From: Allantophomopsis cytisporea
Lineage: Eukaryota > Ascomycota > Leotiomycetes > Phacidiales > Phacidiaceae
Length of the DNA: 64,000 bases
Direction: 5' to 3'
Assembly (NCBI GenBank): GCA_024752435.1
Contig: CP103024.1
Span: forward strand, 310,001-374,000
Shown here: positions 1-10,305 of the stretch, piece after piece
Numbering within the stretch: the first letter of the stretch is position 1
How the letters are laid out: each line of letters begins with the position of its first letter
Position numbers and translations under genes: made by a program
The notes under the pieces: model-generated
Told to the model about the DNA's origin: nothing
The model's database searches: none
The model's input: only the letters and a program-made list of their open reading frames with translations

Positions 1-5
1 CCTAG

Positions 6-1577
6 ATCCCAGATGAAACATTAGACGTCTATGTTGTACTTCAAACTCCATATTTCGATGAACGGGCATTGCAATCATATTTGGCACGCTTAATTATCAA
101 CCTTGAAGCGTCGGTTGTGAACACATACCCTCCTCATCATGAAGGACCTACCCAGGACCACGAACTCATCTTTTCGCAAACTGTACCGGAAGACGATGAC
201 CCCTTAGTGGTAGTTTCGCCTCCGGATTCAGAGGATGAAAATGATACTGGGCATATATTTGTGGCATGGAAGCTCACAGCATCAATTTCACGGCCACGGA
301 TACGTCTTCAAAATCCTAAGATAGTATTCTCTGCAACTGCCAATTTAAAAGCAGCAGAGTCGATGCAACAGAATGTCACAAGGGAGGAATATTTACCCAG
401 CCAAATAGCTTCCGGGGTCAACTTGCTGGAATCTTTTGGTAGTGATCCAGCACTGGCGGATTCCAAGCCACGTCTCTCCGCACTTCGAGTTTCTCGGGTA
501 ACACCTGCAACACACTTTCCAAGAGAGATGGTGCGGCCTTTTAAGAATCTATCTCGGCAAACTTTCAAGGCCCTTCCTGCTATCAGTGCGCGGATAAAGT
601 ACTCCAGACCGACAACAACGCCCAATAACCCTCTGTTGATAGCATCATTGGATATTGACATCACTCCTTTTGCAACGTGCGATATCTCTTTGGAAAATGT
701 TCACCTTAATGTAATAGGAGGTAAGACGAAGAGCTTGAACGAAACCCAGGATCTTACTCTACCGATCACCTGCCAACCAAAAGAGGATATCACATTTCTC
801 TATCAATTGTCAATTGACGACCCCTCTCTCGAGCCTACCAAGAAGCCATTGAGAACGTTGGAGATTTTCATAGAAGCTAAAGCCCTGATCTCCGAAAAAT
901 GCCATGCGCCAATCTTCATGAAGTGGAAGACGACAGTCGATTTTACTGTACCTCTAAATCCAGGTTACGGGCAACCCAGCCAAGCCATCCAACGAAGTAG
1001 ACGTCCAGCCAACCTGTCCATCGATTCATTCGATAGCATTCCTCCAACCTTGGGTATTGGCCGCCCGGAATCCCTCTCACACAGTTTTGACCTGGCTTCC
1101 ATGCACCGACGTAATTCATCCATTCCCGATTTCGGCGTAACCATAACATTCACTGGTGCAACCGAGATTCCCAAAACTGGTGGCCTTTTTTCTTGGGACG
1201 TTTTCGTGGTCAATCGGTCCAACCGGCCGCGCAAATTAGCATTGATTACCCTCCCACGTCGAAGACGGAACGATGTGAGCATCAACCGCCCACCGCTAAG
1301 TCCAGGGCGTGACATCAATATCGCTGATGCTGTGCTGGATGAAAATGTGGTCCATGTGATGCAGAAGGGATCGACAGTTGATGCAGCGGACATCGTGTGC
1401 TTGAGCACCGATGTGAGGATAGGACCGCTGGCGCCGTTGGCATGTCATTCTGTTGAGTTGAAGTTCATGGTGCTTTCTGCTAGGTCCAAGGTTATTGATC
1501 TAGAGGCTGTGAGAGTTATTGATTTGGCTAGTCAGGAGCATATTGATATTAGAGACTTGCCAAGTATTGTACTATAG
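6..1577 (+). CDS. TRS65: TRAPPII complex subunit Trs65, C-terminal part (5' end outside window)
   Basis: Trs65 is a fungal subunit of TRAPPII, the Rab-GEF and tethering complex acting at the late Golgi. The frame is open from base 6. An in-frame TAG at 3-5 reads as a splice acceptor, so this is a downstream exon encoding about 523 residues. The start suggested by the first long open frame (TTG at 69) is not a real start, because protein-like sequence (DVYVVLQTPYFDERALQSYL) continues upstream of it. The C-terminal block with IGPLAPLACHSVELKF and a final EHIDIRDLP segment matches my memory of the Trs65 family end. The middle is beta-rich with a basic, serine-rich linker around residues 330-380. 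Family length is about 550-650 aa, so only a short N-terminus is missing. The family assignment rests on recalled motifs, not on a search. Confidence 0.75.
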   Translation: MPDETLDVYVVLQTPYFDERALQSYLARLIINLEASVVNTYPPHHEGPTQDHELIFSQTVPEDDDPLVVVSPPDSEDENDTGHIFVAWKLTASISRPRIRLQNPKIVFSATANLKAAESMQQNVTREEYLPSQIASGVNLLESFGSDPALADSKPRLSALRVSRVTPATHFPREMVRPFKNLSRQTFKALPAISARIKYSRPTTTPNNPLLIASLDIDITPFATCDISLENVHLNVIGGKTKSLNETQDLTLPITCQPKEDITFLYQLSIDDPSLEPTKKPLRTLEIFIEAKALISEKCHAPIFMKWKTTVDFTVPLNPGYGQPSQAIQRSRRPANLSIDSFDSIPPTLGIGRPESLSHSFDLASMHRRNSSIPDFGVTITFTGATEIPKTGGLFSWDVFVVNRSNRPRKLALITLPRRRRNDVSINRPPLSPGRDINIADAVLDENVVHVMQKGSTVDAADIVCLSTDVRIGPLAPLACHSVELKFMVLSARSKVIDLEAVRVIDLASQEHIDIRDLPSIVL

Positions 1578-2833
1578 ATATGACTAATTAAATTCATGAA
1601 CCCTGTTCGATTTCACTCTTGAGATGTGCTCGATGACCTTTACCAGATGATGACCCTCCACAAGATAATACCCTTCAGTCCTGTACCAGAAATCATCTGA
1701 AACTACGTATCCACTTGATAGTCCATATCCAAGTCTAGGTAATCCTGGAAAATACTGCTTAGCAGTGTCTGCCTGACGTTTAAGGCGTTGACTGTAGCCT
1801 TGAACAATACCTACCTAGGTAATCTTAGAAAATACTGTTTAGCAGTATCCGCCTAAAGTTTAAGGTGTCGACTATAACCCTGAGCAATACTGTTTAGCAG
1901 TATCTGCCTAATGTTTAAGGCATCGACTATAGCCTCGAGCAAGAAGTAGGTATATATAGGTAGGTAATATATATAGTACAATAGAAGCCTAAAAAAGCGC
2001 TAACAATATCGTAAGCCTCTTTAGATTTTCTTTGTAGATTTGATAACGATAAGCTTTATACTATTTGAATCTCTACTTTGACTAGCCTACCTACTCTCTT
2101 TATATAAGCTATTGCTATAACTATACAACTCTCCTAACAATCCTAATAATAAACAACTATACCAAAGAAGACTATTTTACCTCTAGGTTGGTTTATACAA
2201 ACTTTGGCAGAACTTACTAACTATAGTAGAAAACAATCCCGAAGTCTTTACCTATTTCCCCTACAAACTGGGTCTGTTGCATATCTTGGTGTGCCCCAGT
2301 ACAAGCAATTTCGCTGCCTCTATCCTGAGCTACCTTGAAGCGAATGTGCTCGTGGCCGTCTATAACATCTTTATGCCTTGATAGTTTTCACTCCATAAAT
2401 GGCCAAATTCAATCATACACACCACCTCCAGCTTCCACAGAAATGGGATATTGAGGATTTCAGCGTCAGTTTGTGGTCGTTTTACTCCAATAGCTCGCTT
2501 ACCGATACCAACTTCACATCTCTCGGTATAGCCGTCATATCATGGACGACCAATAGCTGGGTTTGAAACTTCGATAACCACTTTGAATGATCGTTTGGCT
2601 TCTCACCTCGATACGAAATGTTTGGTCTCGTCGGGGGACCTGTGCAGGCAATTGGGAATCCAGCCTACCCAGCACAACCCAAAACCTCCGTTCTCAAACA
2701 CTTGATGCACACTTCTTCAACTTCAAAACAAATCTATAAGCAAAATTCGAATAGCGCTCATAATTGTCAAACTCTATGTGTGTTATCGCTCGCTCAAAAC
2801 GCCTACAATGCATTCCAATATCACTATCCTTCC
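1578..2833. other. Intergenic region between convergent TRS65 and IML2; AT-rich and apparently decayed
   Basis: No supportable gene. The first 650 bp are AT-rich and contain the degenerate tandem repeat listed separately. On the minus strand, about 2330-2590 there is a weakly protein-like stretch interrupted by stops, which could be a gene relic. The last 200 bp lie just downstream of the IML2 stop codon and would hold its 3' UTR. Confidence 0.6.
1736..1945. repeat. Degenerate tandem repeat, three copies, differing mostly by C/T and G/A transitions
   Basis: The core AATACTG(C/T)TTAGCAGTRTC is found at 1751, 1831 and 1886. Copies 1 and 2 share an 80-bp period that includes a leading TAGGTAAT. 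Copy 3 follows after 55 bp and lacks that leader. Most differences between copies are transitions (for example CCTGG versus CTTAG, GTGTCTG versus GTATCCG). That pattern is expected from repeat-induced point mutation in ascomycetes, which here is an inference. Confidence 0.7.
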
Positions 2834-5100
2834 CTACGCCGCAGCGCTCCACCGCTTCAGCGTATCCTGCGCGGTAGTGACCTTCAACCCAATTCGTGCA
2901 TCAAGTACATACGCCTCCCACTTGGCGGCCTTCTCAACCCAACTTTCACACTCTGCGACCTTAGCGCGACTATCCACGCCCTCAAGATCCTTCTCCAGCC
3001 ACGCCAGTACCCCCATTTCATAGTGCGCACTGGGCGCAGTCCAGTCATCCCTAAGATGTCCCTTGAACTCGCTACGGTCGTGACTGATAATATCTCTATT
3101 AAGGATTTCGCGAGCCTCGTCGAATTTATGTTGATTACGGAGAACGGTAGCGGTGAGTAGGGAATGGATCGCGGCTTCGTCGATGTTTTCGGCATGCTTT
3201 TTGGGAAAGTGCGTACGGTTCCAATCGAGAGCTTTGAGAGAATCGGCGAGCTCGTTGGGCGACATTCGCTTGGTACCATTCCAAAGGTATATCATCTCTT
3301 CAATTGGGGAAACGCCGATGGCGTCGATGAGGTCCACGTTCCAGGCCTTGGCTCGCTCTTCCCACTTCTGTACCTTGCGGATTACAAAAGTGTCGAATGG
3401 TAATTGCTTGGCCAATAGACGCTTCTTACCAGCCAGAGTCGGTGCTTTCTTGATGCATTCCGCAGCTTTCTGCTTGTGTATCTTTGCTTTTTCTGGGTCT
3501 GTCTCTCTGTAGTTCCGATAAAGTTCTACTTGAGCGGCTCCCGAGATGAAGTAATACAAGGAATGACTCCAGTTATTCATCTCAACGCAAGCGAGGAATG
3601 CTTTGGCGCATGCGGCGTAGTCATGAAGATACATCAAATTCAGACTCTTCTCGAACATATTCAATGCAGATACCTGCTTCATCTTGCTGTCGTTATTTGT
3701 CTCAAGTGTTGCAATTGCTGTCCGAAGATCTCGATTCTTGGCTTGCATTCGACCAGTCTCTAATTTCCAAAGTCGACTTTCTGGATATTGAAATTGCATA
3801 TGGTCTAACAATGCTTCACATCTGGCCTGTGGATAGCCTAATAGATCCTCGGCCTGTTCGCCAGTTGGGAGGATATCGCAAAATCCAGCAATCCCATTGT
3901 AATATCCGAGTAGTACAAGGCCAGCCACAGCACCTAGTATCAATGTCAGCTACGGGTTCTAAAGCATGGTATGCGCGATTGGTATTAAGCATTCGTTGGA
4001 ATCATGTATTTCAACGCACCATTGATATTCGCAAACTTTGTAGATTGCCAAAGCATGCTTATTCCTCTTTGTCGATCACCTTTGAAGCCAATTATATTTA
4101 AGAGCTTACTGAAAGCCGGAGGCACCATGCTCAGGATTAATTGGAGAAGACCATAGCAAAGATTGCTCCCAGAGTGCACGAATATGTCAATAGGGTCCTT
4201 GAATAGGTCTGAATCTGGCCCCTTGCCGTTGACCGAATCTTTGAATGCTGAGACGGTACTTTTTCTAGGTGACGATTTTGAAGACTTAGCTGAGTTCATA
4301 GAAAGCTTTTCTATTTTCTCCTCTGCACTTTGTATGTCGACATGTCCATTATAGGTTGCCGGCGTTTGCTTTCCCGAAATTGCCTCCTCGGCATCAACAA
4401 AATCCAGGTCACTATCGTCGTCTTCAACAGGGACTTGCTGGTTCGTAACCTCGTCCACTACTTTTGTCGCCTTCACATCATCTTCGACTGGATCATCATC
4501 TCCAAAGCCTCCAGGCATCGCATTATGCTGCAACGAAGCCAAAGACACCTTACTACTCCCACTCAAGCCCATCTTCTCCCTGACATATTTATTCTCCACC
4601 TCTAACAAGCCATCTAAAATGACATATGCTTTCCGCAACTTATAAAAGCCCTTCAGAGCCTCCGTCAAATTCTCGTTTAGCACAGCTACTACCGCATTCA
4701 TGAGCATAGATTGAGCGTAGCACAGTGAGAACTCGCTACCGGCAGGATAGATATTAGAGCTGAATGCATCACTTGCTTTCTGCGCCTTCTTCATATCCGC
4801 CCAAGCCGTGTTTTCTGCCTCGCCCAATCGTTCTGAAGCCTGCCTCATGATCTCCTGTTCGAAGCCAAGCAGCGAGCGCATGAAGACTGTGACGCCGAGA
4901 CCCAGCTGGTGGAATGAGGAGTTACATTTCAAAAGCGCAGCTTCTGCTCCCTCGACGTCGTCGTTCATTATCATCGCAGCGGCTTGCATCGCGTCTTGAA
5001 GGTATTCGGACTCATTGAGCGAGCTGACCACCGGACTTGTGCTGGACTTCGAGGCACTGGCCTTGGAGGATCCGCGGATCCAGGAACCGATTCGTGACAT
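2834..5100 (-). CDS. IML2: Iml2-like outer-membrane / inclusion-body clearance protein (DUF3808 family)
   Basis: Two exons, 5100-4020 and 3933-2834, encode 726 aa. The 86-nt intron (4019-3934) has donor GTGCGT, a CTGAC near the acceptor and acceptor TAG. Splicing restores the reading FANINGAVAGLVLLGYYNG, a hydrophobic segment diagnostic of the Iml2/TTC39 (DUF3808) family. The N-terminal half has an AAAMIMNDDVEGAEAAL helix-repeat region followed by an acidic and serine-rich linker (about residues 175-300). The C-terminal half is alpha-helical with TPR-like repeats ending in DTLKRWSAAA. In yeast, Iml2 is found at mitochondria and lipid droplets and helps clear protein inclusions. The gene is divergent from SEM1 with a 632-bp shared promoter. 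Length fits fungal homologues as I remember them. Confidence 0.87.
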
Positions 5101-5732
5101 GACGGTAGACTATGGGTGGTGTTTTGCCGGCATTCAAGAAAAAATTGAAAGAGCGTTGTGTGGGAGGAGAATACTATAACAATGACGTCGATTTACAGGC
5201 GACTGGACGCCGAGGCTGAATAATTTGTATACAGTACGGAAGAGAACCGGATGAGAGACAGACGAGTATTGCCAGTTCATGAGTATATAAGGAAGAGGAG
5301 AGAGTTTCTACGGGGGATTTTGGAGGAAAAGTCGGATCGTAGGGAGAAAGAAATATTGACTGTGGAGGTGTTTCATTACAGACATCCTTTAACATATGGT
5401 GGAGGCTTGTGAGATCAGCTATCCAACTTTCCTTTGACGGGCAATAATAGAGTTGCAGGCAGTACGAAGTACGACGAGCGAGCGCCTTACGCATATAACG
5501 GAAGCTTAGTGGTGGGGGAGGTGTCGGGTGTGAACAACACCGACCGCTAAACAGGCGCCTCACGACATAAGGTAAGGTACCTTACCTCAAGAGTGTCGTG
5601 AAGCTCACAGCATCACGTCAAAACGACAACAATCTATCCGCTTCAACACTGCCTCCAACGACTCTACATACCACCAACCGCACTATCCAACACTTCCATT
5701 TCACAGCTTTAAATCCTCGCATACAAGCAAAC
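5101..5732. promoter_or_regulatory. Shared divergent promoter of IML2 and SEM1
   Basis: 632 bp between two divergent start codons. A 129-codon open frame on the minus strand (5174-5563) is proline/serine/cysteine-rich without domain-like composition, and I treat it as chance. The direct repeat GGTAAGGTACCTTACC at about 5571-5586 is a small palindrome. No specific factor site could be assigned. Confidence 0.5.
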
Positions 5733-6209
5733 ATGTCGGGAGCCCCAGCAACCGGTGCTACGCCACCAACGACCAAAGCAACCGTCTCAGATGCTACTAC
5801 TCAACCGTCGAAGGACCAGAAGCCAGCGGCGGCCTTGGAGGAGGACGATGAGTTTGAAGATTTCCCCGTAGAGAGTACGTTCGCCTCAAATTACTGGGTG
5901 GATGCAAGAGATGCGGCGTTGTAACGATGAATGGCTGTGCGGAATGCACAAACTGAAGGGCGGATTCATTGGCGCAGAACAACAGACTGACAGATGTACA
6001 TTGTAGATTGGACACAAGAAGATACAGAGGTGCCGGGTGACAACACACATCTTTGGGAGGAGAGTTGGGATGATGATGATACGAGCGAGGATTTCTCGGC
6101 GCAGTTGAAGTAAGTTGCTTTGCTCTGCGTGTTTATTCTAGCACAAATCACTGATCGTGTGCTCTACAGGGAGGAGTTAAAGAAGGTCGAGGCCAGCAAG
6201 AAGCGATAG
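5733..6209 (+). CDS. SEM1: 26S proteasome lid subunit Sem1/Dss1
   Basis: Three exons, 5733-5874, 6007-6109 and 6170-6209, give 94 aa. Introns are 5875-6006 (132 nt, GTACGT...TAG) and 6110-6169 (60 nt, GTAAGT...CAG). The product is almost entirely acidic and disordered, with the two hallmark tryptophan-containing acidic patches: EFEDFPVENWTQEDTE and LWEESWDDDDTSEDFS. A basic helix, LKEELKKVEASKKR, ends the protein. Sem1/Dss1 is a small intrinsically disordered stabiliser of the proteasome lid, and also a partner of TREX-2 (mRNA export) and of BRCA2-type repair proteins. The chosen ATG follows ACAAACATG, and the upstream in-frame ATG at 5598 adds a low-complexity leader absent from the family. 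It converges on PGK1 with 288 bp between stop codons. Confidence 0.95.
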
Positions 6210-6497
6210 GAAGGGCAACTTTGGAAGCAGCGAATGATTTGACATGAGGTTCATAAGGGCAGTTTATAGGCGTCACAAGCATAGAATAAAAGCTGCATTG
6301 ATGCTATGAGCATATAGGGTCACAAATGCAATTGGGGAATATAATATGTGGTCATTACTTTACGGCCATGAATGTGTGCATACTAATTCATGTGTTCTGA
6401 TACTGCAACGGCTCCATTTCTTCGTCGATCATAAGCTAGCTCTACTAGCACGGCCTTTACACATCAGAGTCTCTCGAGCTATGTATATATCAGACTC

Positions 6498-7877
6498 TTA
6501 CTTACTCGAAAGAGCAGTAACACCTGGCAACTCCTTGCCCTCAAGAAGTTCAAGGGAAGCTCCACCACCAGTAGAGACGTGGCTCAACTTGTCCTCAACA
6601 CCGTACTTAGCAGCAACGGTAGCAGTGTCACCACCACCAATGATGACGATCTTGCCGCTCTGAGCAGCATCAACAGCAGCATCGAGAGTGGCCTTGGTAC
6701 CCTTGGCAAAGTTCTCGAACTCGAAGACACCGGCTGGGCCGTTCCAGAGAATGGTCTTGGCCTCGTCGATGGCAGCCTTGTAGGCAACAATGGACTTTGG
6801 TCCACAGTCAAGACCCATCCACCCATCTGGAATACCGCTCTCATCAGTGGCAGATCCAACGGTGGCGTTCTTGTCGAACTTGTCGGCAGTAACGTAGTCA
6901 CATGGGAGAACGATCTTGACGTTGTTCTTCTTAGCCTTCTCAATAAGAGCACCAACAGTCTTGCTGCCAGCCTCATCGAAGAGGGAGTCACCAATGCTGA
7001 CACCCTCAAGGGTCTTCTTGAAGGTGAAAGCCATACCACCACAGATGATAAGGCTGTTGACCTTACCAAGAAGGTTGTCAATGAGCTGAATCTTGTCGGA
7101 GACCTTGGCACCACCAAGGATGGCCAAGAATGGGCGCTGTGGCTCCTCAAGAGCCTTGGCGAAGTACTCGAGCTCCTTCTTCATGAGGAAACCGGAGGCC
7201 TTCTGTGGAAGATCAACACCAACCATGGAGCTGTGAGCACGGTGAGCAGTTCCGAAGGCATCGTCTGTTGAGGATATCAGTGGTCTGTGCTTAAAGTCAA
7301 ATTCCGACTGCTACTCACTGATGTAGATGTCACCAAGAGCAGTCAAGCCCTTTCTGAACTTCTCGACCTCAGCCTTGTCGGCCTTGACCTTCTTTCCGTC
7401 GGCGTCCTTGGAGCTTCCCTCCTCCTCGGCGTGGAAGCGCAAGTTCTCCAAAAGAACAACCTGGCCGTCAGTGGCCTTGTTGACAATAGCCTCGACCTCT
7501 GGTCCGACACAGTCTGGAGCAAACTCGACCTTCTTGCCACCGAGAAGCTTCTCGAGCTCTGGAACAACTGGCTTCAAAGAGTACTTGGCGTTGACCTTTC
7601 CGTCTGGACGTCCGAGGTGGGACATGAGGACAACAGCCTTAGCACCGTTGTCGATGGCATACTTGATGGTTGGAACGGCACCGGCAATACGCTGGTTGTT
7701 GGTGATGTTCTTGTCAGCGTCCAATGGGACGTTGAAGTCGACCTATGATGATACTTGATTAGTTCCGTAATGATCACACCGCCCACCTCCGGATGGTATG
7801 ATTAAACTCACTCTGATCAAGACGCGCTTGCCCTTGAGGTCGACATCAGTGATGGAGAGCTTGTTGGTGAGAGACAT
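6498..7877 (-). CDS. PGK1: Phosphoglycerate kinase
   Basis: Three exons, 7877-7812, 7742-7319 and 7264-6498, encode 418 aa, matching the usual fungal PGK length. Introns are 7743-7811 (69 nt) and 7265-7318 (54 nt). The enzyme converts 1,3-bisphosphoglycerate and ADP to 3-phosphoglycerate and ATP in cytosolic glycolysis. The N-terminal signature KRVLIRVDFNVPLD is split by intron 1. Substrate-loop SHLGRPDG, hinge-region LSHVSTGGGASLELLEGK and the nucleotide-binding GGAKVSDK are all present. Codon use is strongly biased to C-ending codons, typical of a highly expressed fungal gene. This bias creates several long antisense open frames that are not genes. The promoter lies upstream of 7877. Confidence 0.97.
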
Positions 7878-9185
7878 TTTTAGTTGTTTGTGGTGTGGAA
7901 TTATGGGGTATTGAAGCGTTGTTTTCGTGGAGTAACAAGAATGGAGGTTGGAGATTTTGCTGAGGCTGCCCCTCCAAGCGGACTTCGGATTTGGTGGGGT
8001 TCCTGGTGGGTGATTTTAAGAAAGCTCGAACCCCTGCAATGACGCAGATGTAAACACAACACTACCCTATGGACTTGGATTCGTTAGTAACAGTGAAAAG
8101 AAGAGAATCGAATGAATTTTGTAATTGCTTGCTATTTATTCGAGAGTAGGACTATTACAGATACTCCATTATACCTTTTCCAGCCCAGATTGCAAGCCCA
8201 TTAGCTGAAGAATACCGCGGCTAGGCGACTGTTTGGAGCTCTCTTGCGGCGATTTTTTCCGTATGGGTACCCGTTCCCACTCTTTAACCACTGGCAAATG
8301 ATGGGCAAGTAATTTACAAGAGATATGCGTACAATTCCCATTCTTAGCCGATCCTACTGGTCTTCATGTTACGCAGTATATGAACATCTCAACTCTGAAT
8401 TTCAGACTCAAAGCATGGTTCTGGCGACGAGATCCACCAGGTTGAAGTTTCATCACCGTTCCAACTCGAAGGCATGTGGGAACCTGATTCGGTCTTTATC
8501 AGAGTATTGGTATTACTCTAGCCACTGGGAGCCAACCTTCATATCTAGTTTGTCCAGCATTTTTGGTGATTCTACTGTACCTTTGTCTATATTATTCTTC
8601 GCTTATTAAAGGCCCCAGATGACATACTCTATGATCATTTGGTGATTCTTGCATTGTTATACAATTGAGCTGAGCATGGAATGTGAAATTTGTGTCTTGC
8701 AACTTGGAAACAATGAAGATCGCAAACCTCGAAATATTCTAGAATAGCTCGACACCCATGAAGAGCAAGTGCCCTCAAAAAAATGATTTCCGGTGGTGGT
8801 GAGATACTCCTGGGTTGTCAAGTGCTTTCCGATGATAATATAGAGCTTACTCAACATAAACAATTACATTCAGAGAGGACTTTGTGGAAATATTTGATTC
8901 GCATCAGATGTTGACGATAAGTCAATATCTCCGGATTTACTTGACACTCTTTCAAAAATCAAAGAGAGGGTAAGTGATACTGCAAAATATCTATATCTCC
9001 CCATAAATATTTACAAACCATAACCCTTAAGGAGAATCCGAGAAAATTATCGACACCTCCCCACCCAAACATCATATGGGTTGTCAACCCACCCCCAACC
9101 AACCCTAAGCGGCTTGTAGCCCCACCCAGTCATTATCACATATATAGTTTAGCTTAAGCAATACAGCTTCAACAACAACCATATG
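7878..9185. other. PGK1 upstream region up to the tRNA gene
   Basis: About 1.3 kb without supportable coding sequence. The 100 bp next to PGK1 would be its 5' UTR and core promoter. Short open frames at 8325-8609 (+) and 8657-8863 (-) have no recognisable composition. Pyrimidine/CCACCC-rich sequence at 9055-9130 precedes the tRNA. Confidence 0.5.
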
Positions 9186-9269
9186 GCCTGCGTAGCTCAA
9201 TTGGTTAGAGCATCTGACTCTTATTCATAAGAAATCAGAAGGTTGGGGGTTCGACCCCCCCCGGGGGCT
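9186..9269 (+). tRNA. tRNA-Lys (anticodon CTT) with a 10-nt intron
   Basis: Acceptor 5' strand 9186-9192, D-arm GCTC/GAGC with a 9-nt loop, anticodon stem TCTGA/TCAGA, anticodon CTT at 9220-9222, variable loop AGGTT, T-arm GGGGG/CCCCC with loop TTCGACC, and discriminator T at 9269. A 10-nt intron (9224-9233, TTCATAAGAA) interrupts the loop one base after the anticodon, the standard eukaryotic position; removing it gives the loop CTCTTAA. The acceptor stem has a G-G mismatch at the fifth pair and a T-G wobble at the fourth, so either the gene is slightly degenerate or the C-run at 9255-9262 hides an indel. The U discriminator agrees with yeast tRNA-Lys(CUU). Confidence 0.85.
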
Positions 9270-10305
9270 CAATTCCCTCATTGAGAGCCATGTATTCTTT
9301 TTTGCATTTTTTTTCCTTTTCCCAACTTGCAATGAAAATACACTCAGTCTCCAACCCCTATGAAAGCAAATCTCGTCCGATTTAATTGTCTTTTTACAAT
9401 TATCTGTTGAGATTCAAGAACAGAAGATTGGGACAAGGCCTAAGGGATGAACACAACCGATAGTGGCCCGAGAACTTTCCGCCGTTTGCAATTAAACAAA
9501 CACCAAAGGAGGCTCTACATATCGTGCTTGCATAGCCATGCTTAGTACCTGGCAATGTACCTGATCTTCCCGCCCAACACCTCCCAACTGTTTAAAAACC
9601 CCTCTTTCGACAGTCTTCTTCAAACGAAGGCTCAGGAGACAGGCCTTTTGTCCTGCCTGCTGGATGGGTGATACAGGGTATTTCTGCTGGGAGGCAGATG
9701 GTAAGAGCGAGCGTATTATGGCAGTCAACTTGTAACTACAATATTCTCTTCATGACTGATCCGTATCACACAGCATTATTTCGAGAACAGATATCAGGAT
9801 ATGAATTATCAAGTACAATGTGATTTATGCGCTCAATGGCTAACTGAAACACAAGATAATAAACACACAGTGCAGCAAGTAATTCTCAAAATGTATACTA
9901 GCTGGAGTAGATAGACCTCCTCATGTACTATATTATTATGCTCTGTACAGGTATATTCAAGGTCCATCGGTTATACACAGGTAGGCGTAAGTAAAGCCAG
10001 TGACTATCAACGGCAGAAACAAACAAACACATAAATGACGCGCCGCTAAATCACACACCTTGGGTATCTAGTAAGAGAAAGAAAATGAAAAGGATCCCAA
10101 GTCAAGAAATCTCGAAGGCTGCGAAGCCCCATATACATCCACAATCCCACCCCCGGCTCCAACGCTGCGAAATATACACCCAAAATCCCCATTCAATACC
10201 ACCCTTCATCTCCGTTCTCCCATCTCCCCATCTCCGCCCTCGTTCTAACCTCCACATCGCATCTTCATCACACCATCTTCCCCATCAATCCCACATTGAT
10301 AACCC
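9270..10305. other. Intergenic region downstream of the tRNA
   Basis: A run of T about 9300 directly after the tRNA is a plausible Pol III terminator. The remainder shows no gene-like coding sequence. The end nearest 10306 would hold the 3' UTR of the minus-strand gene that ends there. Confidence 0.5.

Noticed and set aside
2618..4101. Several plus-strand frames of 80-180 codons
   Set aside because: They lie opposite IML2, whose coding frame and spliced junction are clearly supported.
5174..5563. 129-codon minus-strand frame between IML2 and SEM1
   Set aside because: Low-complexity Pro/Ser/Cys sequence with no domain features, located in a divergent promoter.
6579..7271. 230-codon plus-strand open frame opposite PGK1 exon 3 (and 7287-7758 frames opposite exon 2)
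   Set aside because: These are antisense shadows caused by the strong codon bias of PGK1; composition is Leu/Ser/Val-rich and follows the complementary codons.
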